Assembly (NCBI GenBank): GCA_029882725.1
Contig: JAOUKG010000253.1
Location: 1 to 5,289, forward strand
Origin: Cyclobacteriaceae bacterium
GTDB lineage: Bacteria; Bacteroidota; Bacteroidia; Cytophagales; Cyclobacteriaceae
Length of the DNA: 5,289 nucleotides
Direction of reading: 5' to 3'
Shown here in pieces: positions 1-5,289 of the stretch. Position numbers and translations under genes: made by a program. The notes below the pieces were generated by a model. It saw nothing but the letters and a program-made list of their open reading frames with translations. It was not told where the DNA came from and did not search any database. Every line of letters begins with the position of its first letter. Position 1 is the stretch's first letter.

Positions 1-886
1 AAAATAAGGATTTGTCTGGACGAATAATTTCGACTCCTGCCTTTTCAACTTCTTCCAGGGCATGTGCCTCAGACTCTTCCCACAATTTTCGTTGATAAAT
101 TACGGCTTTATCTACTGCTTGTTGCATCCAATTCTGCTCTTCTTCCGATAAACTATTCCAGAAATGTGTACTTATCAGTACCACGTCCGGCAAAATGGTA
201 TGTTCGTCCAGAGTATAATATTTACACACCTCATAATGGTGGGATAAATAAAAACTAGGTGGGTTGTTTTCGGCCCCATCTACTACCCCTTGCTGCAATG
301 AGGTATAGAGTTCACCCCAGGAAATAGGAGTTGGTGATCCCCCCATTGTATTTACCATATCCATAGCCGTAACACTTTCCATGACTCTGATTTTTAATCC
401 TTGTAAATCTTCGGGTTTATATATAGGTTTCTCTTTTGTATAAAAACTCCGGCTCCCTGAATCAAAAAAAGCAAGTCCTTTCAGCCAGTATTTAGATCCG
501 TCATTCAAAATCATTTGGCCTATTTCGCTATCCTGAACCTGAAAAGCATGCGCCTTGTCCCTAAAAATAAAAGGCATTCCAAACACCTTCATTTTGGGAG
601 CAAAATTTTCCAACACACCCGAAGAAACCTTTGTCATTTCCAGACTGCCAATTTGTAGAAGTTCCAGGCATTCCCGTTCCGTTCCCAACTGCTGATTGGC
701 ATATACTTCCAATTTCATCTTGCCTCCCGACAACTCTTCGAGATCTTTACTCATTTTTAAAAAGGCCTGATGAACAGAGTGATTTACATCCAAACCATGG
801 CCCAGTTTGATTCGTTTTACTGAAGAAATCCGATTGCAACCAATAAGACTCAGAGTTAAAAATAGAAACAAATATCGAATTCGCAT
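1..886 (-). CDS. TRAP transporter solute-binding lipoprotein, DctP family (3' end outside window)
   Basis: This is the extracytoplasmic substrate-binding subunit of a tripartite ATP-independent periplasmic (TRAP) transporter, which delivers organic acids, including sugar acids in many members, to a DctQ/DctM membrane pair. 295 residues are visible with no stop before the window edge; the family usually runs about 320-340, so only a short C-terminal piece is missing. The N-terminus is a lipoprotein signal: hydrophobic residues 5-15, then lipobox LIGC with Cys17. Family hallmarks are GSRSFYT (Arg145), GLKIRV (Arg167, the position that normally binds the substrate carboxylate), MGGSPTPISWGELYTSLQQG (181-200), VVDGAENNPPS (201-211) and YYTLDEH (223-229). 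It lies 462 bp downstream of the DUF1697 gene, so it probably has its own transcription start. DctQ and DctM would be expected beyond the left edge. The family call is firm; the substrate is unknown. Confidence 0.95.
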   Translation of the reverse strand, partial: MRIRYLFLFLTLSLIGCNRISSVKRIKLGHGLDVNHSVHQAFLKMSKDLEELSGGKMKLEVYANQQLGTERECLELLQIGSLEMTKVSSGVLENFAPKMKVFGMPFIFRDKAHAFQVQDSEIGQMILNDGSKYWLKGLAFFDSGSRSFYTKEKPIYKPEDLQGLKIRVMESVTAMDMVNTMGGSPTPISWGELYTSLQQGVVDGAENNPPSFYLSHHYEVCKYYTLDEHTILPDVVLISTHFWNSLSEEEQNWMQQAVDKAVIYQRKLWEESEAHALEEVEKAGVEIIRPDKSLF

Positions 887-1152
887 TGTATAAATATCTT
901 AATTAAAAAAAGTGTCCAAAGGGAGTTTTTTTTATGAAATAATGGATTTTAAAAATAACATTAATTTATCGATTTAACATCTTTGAAACTAATAAAACAT
1001 AGTCTTTAATGAAATTAACTATAAAGATTGGCAGCTTTTTTCCATTTCAAATAATTAGCGAGTAGTTAAAATGAATAGATAGGTGATTTTTTTTACAAAA
1101 AGAGGGAAAGTTTGAAAATTGTGGAATTACAAATGCAAGGGAAATGGAAGAT

Positions 1153-1173
1153 ATCCCATAGGGATTAAATGTT
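1153..1173. repeat. REP-like palindromic unit A
   Basis: A 5-bp inverted repeat (ATCCC / GGGAT, loop ATA) is followed by an AATGTT tail at 1168-1173. The layout TCCC-TA-GGGA-nnn-AATGTT is shared with the unit centred on 1208, which indicates a common repeat family rather than a chance hairpin. The core resembles dispersed intergenic palindromes I recall from Bacteroidota genomes, but family membership cannot be confirmed from one window. Confidence 0.5.
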
Positions 1174-1195
1174 TGTAGAAAAAATAGATTATTGC

Positions 1196-1223
1196 CATCC
1201 CGTCCCGTTAGGGACGGAATGTT
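1196..1223. repeat. REP-like palindromic unit B (strong hairpin)
   Basis: The arms CATCCCGTCCC (1196-1206) and GGGACGGAATG (1211-1221) pair over 11 positions with one mismatch, around a GTTA loop. The inner seven pairs (CCGTCCC/GGGACGG) are perfect and GC-rich in an otherwise AT-rich spacer. The right arm runs into AATGTT (1218-1223), the same tail as unit A about 50 bp away. Neither strand has a run of T after the stem, so a dispersed REP element fits better than an intrinsic terminator, though it could protect the 3' end of the upstream transcript. Confidence 0.6.
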
Positions 1224-1312
1224 CCCTTAGTGATTTAGCTTTTCAATATGCCCTTATTACCAAAATCCTGTACATTAATCAGATTCAAAATCATCCCATT
1301 AAGCTCTCCTTT

Positions 1313-1328
1313 TGAGTGAAATCACTCA
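1313..1328 (-). terminator. Short inverted repeat after the DUF1697 gene, possible weak terminator
   Basis: TGAGTGA and TCACTCA are separated by only two bases, giving in practice a 6-bp stem with a 4-base loop. It lies about 20 bp past the DUF1697 stop, where a transcript end is expected. No T-run follows on the minus strand (the next bases are AAAAGG), so intrinsic termination is doubtful. Confidence 0.25.
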
Positions 1329-1348
1329 CAAAGCTGGCCAGATTACCA

Positions 1349-1885
1349 TCAGGTCAATTTTATCATTTTCGTAATTGTATTAAAATTTCTCGTAGTAGCC
1401 TCCACCTTCAGTATCTTTTCAAAGAAATTATTGTTCATCTTTACTTTACCATATCCGGAGGCAGTAAAAAAATATACAGTTTTATCCAATAACATATACT
1501 CCTCATTATTGAACTGATATGTATTTAATTTTTCTTTATTCTCTTGGGCAGGAAACTCAGACAATAATGTGAAATAGTATCCTTTTTGACTCTCCGGATG
1601 TTTTTTCGCAAAAGGATTCTTTGAAATTATATCTTCAATTTCTTGCCTTGATCTAACAACCACGGGCACATCAAATTGGAATTTATCAGAAATCACCTTT
1701 CTTATCTTTTCCTCAATAAGCTTTGCATCACTTTGATCAGATTCAAAAACGATATTACCCGTTTGAATATAGGTTTGAACATTTTTAAAGTCCAAATGAC
1801 CAAGGGCAGATCGCAAATCTTCCATCTTTATCATTTTTTGACCTGAAACATTGATTCCTCTTAAGAATGCTAAATAGGTAGTCAT
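1349..1885 (-). CDS. DUF1697 family protein
   Basis: A 178-residue protein, the normal full length for DUF1697, a family of unknown biochemical function. The N-terminal signature is YLAFLRGINVSGQKMIKMEDL (residues 4-24), followed by NVQTYIQTGNIVFES (35-49). The usual C-terminal block ATTRNFNTITKM is at 163-174. There is no signal peptide or membrane segment, so it is probably cytoplasmic, unlike its exported neighbours. The ATG lies 7 bp past the stop of the TIM-barrel gene, so the two are almost certainly co-transcribed and may be translationally coupled. An AAAGGG-like purine stretch lies inside the end of the upstream gene, rather far from the ATG to act as a ribosome site. No role in sugar metabolism is known for the family, so its place here may be incidental. 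Confidence 0.93.
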   Translation of the reverse strand: MTTYLAFLRGINVSGQKMIKMEDLRSALGHLDFKNVQTYIQTGNIVFESDQSDAKLIEEKIRKVISDKFQFDVPVVVRSRQEIEDIISKNPFAKKHPESQKGYYFTLLSEFPAQENKEKLNTYQFNNEEYMLLDKTVYFFTASGYGKVKMNNNFFEKILKVEATTRNFNTITKMIKLT

Positions 1886-1892
1886 TCGGGTT

Positions 1893-2786
1893 TTATTTTT
1901 TACCCTTTGCCTGTTTTATCATTTCGTTAAACAATCTTAATTGCTCTTTCATAGCCACCACTTTATCTTGAGGATCTGTGCGACATTCCAGCAATACCCA
2001 ACCACCGTAATTTGCCTTGACAAATAAATTGAATAAATCCTGATAGGGGTAATCACCCACATTCAATTCCCTGATATGTACCGTATCCCCCAAATTTGCT
2101 TTCACCAAATTGAAATTATACTCAAGGCCTTCCCCTATTAAATCCTCATTGTTACAATTCCAACATACTCTGGCATTGGGATGATCTGCCACATCCATAA
2201 TCGCCTTTATATTAGGTAATTCCTGTGTTTCATTTCCATGTACTTCCAAACGAATTATTTGTCCGTAATCTTCCCCATAAATAGCCAACTCCCTCAATGC
2301 CTTACCAATTTGTTCTATGGTTTTCTCTTTTTCGACCTCTTTATGAAACTGATTTGGTTTTACTTTAACACCTGTACCTCCAAGATCATGACTTAGCTGA
2401 ATAAACTGTTTTGATCTATCCATGTTGTTTTTCAATTTTACAGGATCGGGGGAATCGTATTGTTCATTGGTTCCCATTCCCAAAAACTCAACTTTGGAAT
2501 CCTGAAATCTCTTTTTAACCTCAGCTCTATCCTGTTTTGACAAATCAACAGTAACACCATGTGCATGATCTACTCTCAACTCAACCCCATAAATTTCGGC
2601 CGCGGTGCAATTAGTTATTAAAGTAGGAACGTCCCAGTCTTTCCCCCATAAATAGGTAACAAGACCCATTTTCATTTTCTTTTTTGCAATATCCAGAATA
2701 TCTGCCTGAGACAACCCGGGCAATAATGCACTTAAAGAAGCTGTTAAAGCTACCTTTTTTGCGAATTCCCTTCTCCCTGTATTCAT
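1893..2786 (-). CDS. Tat-exported sugar isomerase/epimerase-like TIM-barrel protein
   Basis: A 297-residue protein of the xylose-isomerase-like TIM-barrel superfamily (AP endonuclease 2 type), usually annotated as sugar phosphate isomerase/epimerase. The N-terminus has a twin-arginine signal: GRREFAKK (residues 4-11), then a hydrophobic stretch to about residue 24, predicting folded export to the periplasm. The barrel starts near residue 39 (MKMGLVTYLWG). Likely metal-site residues, placed by analogy with ketose 3-epimerases, are Glu181 (RLEVHG), Asn210 (CWNCN), His237 (VHIREL) and Glu267 (LLECR); Asn replaces the more common Asp at the second site. A periplasmic location argues against a phosphorylated substrate; a free or oxidised sugar or a glycoside is more likely. 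It follows the DUF6807 gene after a 70-bp spacer with a strong hairpin and sits 7 bp ahead of the DUF1697 gene. The fold is certain; the reaction is not known. Confidence 0.9.
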   Translation of the reverse strand: MNTGRREFAKKVALTASLSALLPGLSQADILDIAKKKMKMGLVTYLWGKDWDVPTLITNCTAAEIYGVELRVDHAHGVTVDLSKQDRAEVKKRFQDSKVEFLGMGTNEQYDSPDPVKLKNNMDRSKQFIQLSHDLGGTGVKVKPNQFHKEVEKEKTIEQIGKALRELAIYGEDYGQIIRLEVHGNETQELPNIKAIMDVADHPNARVCWNCNNEDLIGEGLEYNFNLVKANLGDTVHIRELNVGDYPYQDLFNLFVKANYGGWVLLECRTDPQDKVVAMKEQLRLFNEMIKQAKGKK

Positions 2787-2807
2787 AGTAAAATTGATTT
2801 ATAGAGT

Positions 2808-2846
2808 AAATAAAACGTATAATGCAGAAACGTTCTGCATTATACG
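2808..2846 (-). terminator. Perfect 14-bp hairpin with T-rich tail between the DUF6807 and TIM-barrel genes
   Basis: The arms CGTATAATGCAGAA (2816-2829) and TTCTGCATTATACG (2833-2846) are exactly complementary around a 3-base loop. Read on the minus strand, the stem begins 10 bp past the DUF6807 stop and is followed at once by TTTTATTT, the form of an intrinsic terminator, although the stem is AT-rich. No clear promoter lies between it and the next start at 2786, so it may be a partial terminator, attenuator or mRNA-stabilising hairpin within one operon. Confidence 0.65.
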
Positions 2847-2856
2847 AAATCCAAAA

Positions 2857-3977
2857 TTAATTATTAGTAAAATCCTGATAAATGGCCTCTAGGTCTTCCT
2901 TTGATTGGGAACTACCTGAATGAATCATCATTCTATATTTAAAAGTTACTTTTTCACCTGCCTTGAGTGCAAAGTTCAATTCATTTTCACCTTCAGAAAA
3001 CACTTTTTGTCCCAAAGGATTTACGGCAAATAAACCATAATCCCTGGCGTGCCAATAAGCCGGGAAACCCGGATTTTCAGGGTGATCGTAAATTGAAATT
3101 CCTGTAGTATCCCCTTCAATTTGACCATAAAGCAACACCCATTTTGCCCTGGTACCCCATACATCACCTCCCGTTACTCCTTCACTACTTAAGTAGTTAC
3201 CTGAAACCCCTTCGTTATCCAATTTTTCCACTTCCGTTTGATTTCCTCAGAGTCAGTAAAAACAGCTGGTTTTTCGGTGGGTAGTTCCATTGCACGGGTT
3301 ACCCTTATCGCAAACATACCCTCCTTGTTATCAGTGAACGAGACATCCTGATCCAGGGCCGTTAAAGTACTAAACCTGTCGAAATACCTGGTATCACCTT
3401 CATTGTGGAACACAAAATTGGTTACTTCATTGAGCAAAACAGTGCCTTTGGAATCAACCCAGTCTGTTTGAACAGTTAAAGAGCCTGTATTGCCATCAGA
3501 AGAAATATTGGTGATACTTTGATGAATTATTGAACCATATTTGTCTTTTATTTCAGGCCCTCTTTCTGAAGAGTTATTCCAAAAATCAAGGCCGTTCACA
3601 TCTCCATAATTAAACCAATGCCCTACGTGATGTATATGATCTACCCTCTCCCCTTCTTTTTTAATATATGGAAAATGCCGGGTCACTATTTTCCCGGAGT
3701 TGCTTATTATGGGAAACAAGACAGGTTTTTCCATATCAGTTGGGTAGAAATAAGAAGTAAACAACTCCCCATCGAAAAGAACATCAACCTTTCTTTCTGA
3801 AGAATTATCCACCATTTCAACTTTGTTTATAACCTTATCCATTACTGTAGAATCTGATTCAGACTGAGCATTGCCTTCCGGGGAATTGGAAGAACAACTG
3901 TAAAAAAAAGCAGAGCTGAGCAGAAGACTCCAATATGGGAGGGCTAACTTTTTAGGGTAAGAAAAATATTTATTCAT
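2857..3977 (-). pseudogene. DUF6807 (PmoA-like) lipoprotein gene, interrupted by a single-base frameshift
   Basis: Two overlapping reading frames make one DUF6807 protein. The first (3977 down) starts with a lipoprotein signal, hydrophobic residues 11-27 with FYSC and Cys28, and carries DHIHHVGHWFNYGDVNGLDF (113-132). It leaves frame after about Glu244 and stops at 3189 with a nonsense tail. The second, readable from about 3246 to the TAA at 2857, holds the rest of the family: GVSGNYLSSEG, WGTRAKW, IYDHPENPGFPAYWHARDYG and a C-terminal strand region. Adding one G to the GG at 3245-3246 (minus strand) joins them smoothly as FTDSE-GNQTEVEKLDNEG and gives about 373 residues. As written the gene is broken; a real mutation and a sequencing error in a short G run cannot be told apart here. 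The older name 'methane oxygenase PmoA' is misleading, because this is not a methane monooxygenase subunit. Members are often found near sugar-degradation genes; the function is unknown. Confidence 0.9.
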
Positions 3978-4043
3978 TTTATTAAATATAAGTTTAAGTT
4001 TAAATTAAATTCAAAAATGTATTAAAACCCTTAATAAACACTC

Positions 4044-5039
4044 TTATTTTCCCAAAGTCGAAAAGAAATCTTCCAAAATCTCCTGAGATTTGAAATTCTC
4101 CCAAACAACTATTTTTCTTGAATTGGAGGGTTGATCTACCCAACCAGAATCTGAATAGACCGGTACAGAAAGTTCAAAAGACTCCCCCCACCCCGGATTT
4201 TTTAAAATGGCTACAGCCACCATATCGTATAAGGCTCGTGAAGGAGGATCGCCATGCAAATTGATATGGCTGAACAACTCAACGGAATAATTACCAAAAG
4301 TATGGAAAGAACCTCCATGCCTTCCTGTTACAGCCGTTTCAATACGTGGACCTTTTCCTGCCAATTTTTCTTGTATATCCTCTGGTGTTACACGCACAGC
4401 ATCCGACCCGGATGGTTTCCCAAATCGCACCGTTACCATCTCAAACTGTACATTCTGCTGTAGCACATATTCCATGGAAGGAATGTCGTTTTCAAGATTA
4501 TATTCGCCTGGATCCGGATAATTGGAGCCCAACCAAACAATTCGAACCTTGTCGGCTATATCGGGTGCTTTTTTCAAAGCCAGGGCGATATTGGTCAACT
4601 TACCTACAGGCAACAATACCAATTTCCCATTTCTTGGTTTGCGCGACTCCTCAATAATAAATTGAACAGCATCTTTACCATCATATGACTCTGCCTCAAT
4701 ATTTTGTGCTATTTCTTCAAAATTACCATTGGCTCCCATTTTTAGTGGAAAATCATCCGAAACTTTACAGAATTTCATGATTCGTTCCGCTTCTTTATAA
4801 TGTTCCTCCACAGGCCCACCACCGCGGGTTGCATTTACGGTTACACCCACAACATCAAAGATATCTCTATTTAAAAACAGGTAGGCTAATGCATGTTGAT
4901 CATCCAATTCATTATTAGCATCGGTATCAATGATTACTGATATCCGGCCATCTTCTTTTTGAACATTGTCGTGATCCTTATTACGACCACAAAAAGACAA
5001 AAGAAAACCAACAGAAAGAAAAAGAAGTATTTTGTGCAT
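4044..5039 (-). CDS. Nucleoside hydrolase-family lipoprotein
   Basis: A 331-residue protein of the inosine/uridine-preferring nucleoside hydrolase superfamily, Ca-dependent enzymes that cleave N-ribosidic bonds. The N-terminal signature is IIDTDANNELDDQHALAY (36-53), with Asp38, Asp40 and Asp46/47 at the expected calcium site. LLPVGKLTNIALAL (142-155) matches the family GPLTNIA motif, with Thr149 as a ligand. GEYNLEND (178-185) corresponds to the AEFNxxxDPEA substrate loop, and Asp272 in ALYDMVAVA is the last Asp ligand, preceded by Tyr where classical enzymes have His. MHKILLFLSVGFLLSFC is a lipoprotein-like signal (Cys17; Phe at -1 is unusual). I chose the ATG at 5039 because an in-frame ATG at 5108 would add 23 residues in front of the signal and lies upstream of the promoter-like -7 box. 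It is the first gene of the block, 66 bp ahead of the DUF6807 gene. The substrate may be a nucleoside or another ribosyl- or glycosyl-linked compound. Confidence 0.88.
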   Translation of the reverse strand: MHKILLFLSVGFLLSFCGRNKDHDNVQKEDGRISVIIDTDANNELDDQHALAYLFLNRDIFDVVGVTVNATRGGGPVEEHYKEAERIMKFCKVSDDFPLKMGANGNFEEIAQNIEAESYDGKDAVQFIIEESRKPRNGKLVLLPVGKLTNIALALKKAPDIADKVRIVWLGSNYPDPGEYNLENDIPSMEYVLQQNVQFEMVTVRFGKPSGSDAVRVTPEDIQEKLAGKGPRIETAVTGRHGGSFHTFGNYSVELFSHINLHGDPPSRALYDMVAVAILKNPGWGESFELSVPVYSDSGWVDQPSNSRKIVVWENFKSQEILEDFFSTLGK

Positions 5040-5066
5040 TATTGAATTTTTGGATGTTATACATTC

Positions 5067-5097
5067 CAAATTTAACAAAATAATGCAATGGAAAAAA
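5067..5097 (-). promoter_or_regulatory. Bacteroidota-type promoter ahead of the nucleoside hydrolase gene
   Basis: On the minus strand TAAATTTG (5074-5067) fully matches the Bacteroidota -7 consensus TAnnTTTG. A T-tract (5097-5092), standing in for the TTTG-like -33 element, lies 17 bp upstream. Transcription would begin near 5060, giving a leader of roughly 20 bases before the ATG at 5039. The -33 part is weak, so the call rests mainly on the -7 box and its position. Confidence 0.5.
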
Positions 5098-5099
5098 CG

Positions 5100-5123
5100 T
5101 AGGGGCAACCCTGACAGTTGCCC
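5100..5123. repeat. GC-rich palindromic repeat, copy 1
   Basis: Begins TAGGGGCAACCCT; the arms GGGCAAC (5103-5109) and GTTGCCC (5117-5123) pair perfectly over 7 bp around a 7-base loop. It abuts the upstream edge of the predicted promoter of the nucleoside hydrolase gene and is the first of a cluster of similar units continuing to the window edge. Confidence 0.75.
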
Positions 5124-5199
5124 GCTATCCCGGTTTATGTCATAGGATTCGTAATGAGGAATTAACCCCCTCTGCCTATCCGTATGTTATAAAAATGTG

Positions 5200-5223
5200 T
5201 AGGGGCAGCTCTGGCGGCTGCCC
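5200..5223. repeat. GC-rich palindromic repeat, copy 2
   Basis: Begins TAGGGGCAGCTCT; the arms GGGCAGC (5203-5209) and GCTGCCC (5217-5223) pair perfectly around a 7-base loop. Compared with copy 1, A-to-G in the left arm is matched by T-to-C in the right arm (CAAC/GTTG versus CAGC/GCTG), a compensatory pair that indicates the hairpin itself is conserved. The 76 bp between copies 1 and 2 hold no gene. Confidence 0.75.
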
Positions 5224-5232
5224 TTCCAGTAT

Positions 5233-5256
5233 TAGGGGCAACCCTAGCGGTTGCGG
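5233..5256. repeat. GC-rich palindromic repeat, copy 3
   Basis: Begins TAGGGGCAACCCTAGCGG and lies 9 bp after copy 2. The arms GCAACC (5238-5243) and GGTTGC (5249-5254) pair over 6 bp with a CTAGC loop; the outer pairs are lost because the right arm ends GCGG instead of GCCC. It is a slightly degenerate copy. Confidence 0.65.
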
Positions 5257-5263
5257 AAAAATG

Positions 5264-5289
5264 GTAGGGGCAGGGGAATAATGGGTAGG
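5264..5289. repeat. GC-rich palindromic repeat, copy 4 (partial)
   Basis: Starts GTAGGGGCAGGGG like the other copies, but the palindrome is not completed before the window ends. It may be a decayed copy or one interrupted by other sequence. The final bases GGGTAGG may begin another unit. Confidence 0.45.

Larger units (their letters stand above)
887..1348. other. Gene-free intergenic region with REP-like palindromes
   Basis: I see no plausible coding sequence on either strand. The part next to the DctP gene (887-1140) is very AT-rich and should hold that gene's promoter. The best candidate is a -7-like TCCCTTTG on the minus strand at 924-917, one base off the Bacteroidota TAnnTTTG consensus, with no convincing -33 partner, so I do not call it as a promoter. 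The part from about 1150 to 1225 carries two related palindromic units, and 1313-1328 is a short inverted repeat just past the DUF1697 stop. Confidence 0.7.

Noticed and set aside
64..258. Small plus-strand open frame
   Set aside because: It is entirely antisense to the well-supported DctP gene and shows no family motif or start context of its own.
2857..3231. Independent short gene starting with GTG at 3231
   Set aside because: Its sequence is the C-terminal half of DUF6807 and continues in frame upstream of the GTG to the frameshift point, so it is not a separate gene.
3618..3800. Small plus-strand open frame
   Set aside because: It lies antisense within the conserved N-terminal half of the DUF6807 gene and has no recognisable features.
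2857..3977. Particulate methane monooxygenase subunit (PmoA)
   Set aside because: The name is a legacy label for the DUF6807 family. The protein is a soluble-type lipoprotein without the multiple membrane helices of true PmoA.
3978..4043. Separate promoter for the DUF6807 gene
   Set aside because: Only a near-match to the -7 element (TACATTTT) is present in this AT-rich 66-bp spacer, with no -33 partner; read-through from the upstream gene is simpler.
4254..4657. Two overlapping plus-strand open frames
   Set aside because: Both are antisense to the nucleoside hydrolase gene, whose motifs run continuously through the region; they are chance frames.
5040..5108. Upstream ATG at 5108 as the nucleoside hydrolase start
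   Set aside because: It would put 23 extra residues before a clear lipoprotein signal, overlaps a palindromic repeat, and lies upstream of the predicted -7 promoter box.
5100..5289. CRISPR array or integron attC sites
   Set aside because: The repeats are short, imperfect and irregularly spaced (76, 9 and 7 bp), with no constant-length spacers; no attC core (RYYYAAC/GTTRRRY) pairing and no cas or integrase gene are visible.

Overview
The window looks like chromosomal DNA from a member of the Bacteroidota, probably an environmental Flavobacteriia- or Cytophagia-type organism. The evidence is AT-rich intergenic DNA, gene starts without clear Shine-Dalgarno sequences, several predicted lipoproteins, a match to the Bacteroidota -7 promoter element TAnnTTTG ahead of the first gene, and protein families typical of carbohydrate-using Bacteroidota. 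The assignment is inferred from these features; there is no rRNA or other marker gene here.

All recognisable genes are on the minus strand, so transcription runs from right to left. At the right edge (about 5100-5289) is a gene-free stretch with three complete and one partial copy of a short GC-rich palindromic repeat. Next, in transcription order, come a nucleoside-hydrolase-family lipoprotein (start 5039), a DUF6807 ('PmoA-like') lipoprotein broken by a single-base frameshift near 3245, a perfect 14-bp hairpin, a Tat-exported xylose-isomerase-like TIM-barrel protein, and a DUF1697 protein that starts 7 bp after the previous stop. A gene-free stretch of about 460 bp (887-1348) follows, holding two related REP-like palindromes. 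The left edge carries most of a TRAP-transporter solute-binding lipoprotein of the DctP family, whose C-terminus is outside the window.

Four of the five genes carry export signals: three lipoprotein-type and one Tat-type. Together they suggest extracytoplasmic handling of a sugar, glycoside or nucleoside-like compound, with the DctP protein capturing an organic or sugar acid for uptake. The substrate cannot be read from the sequence. No membrane transporter subunit, dehydrogenase, regulator or SusC/SusD pair lies inside the window, so the pathway link is an inference from gene order and export signals. DUF1697 is an uncharacterised, probably cytoplasmic passenger.

The points most worth a second look are the frameshift in the DUF6807 gene, the intra-operon hairpin, and the two unrelated palindromic repeat families that flank the gene block.
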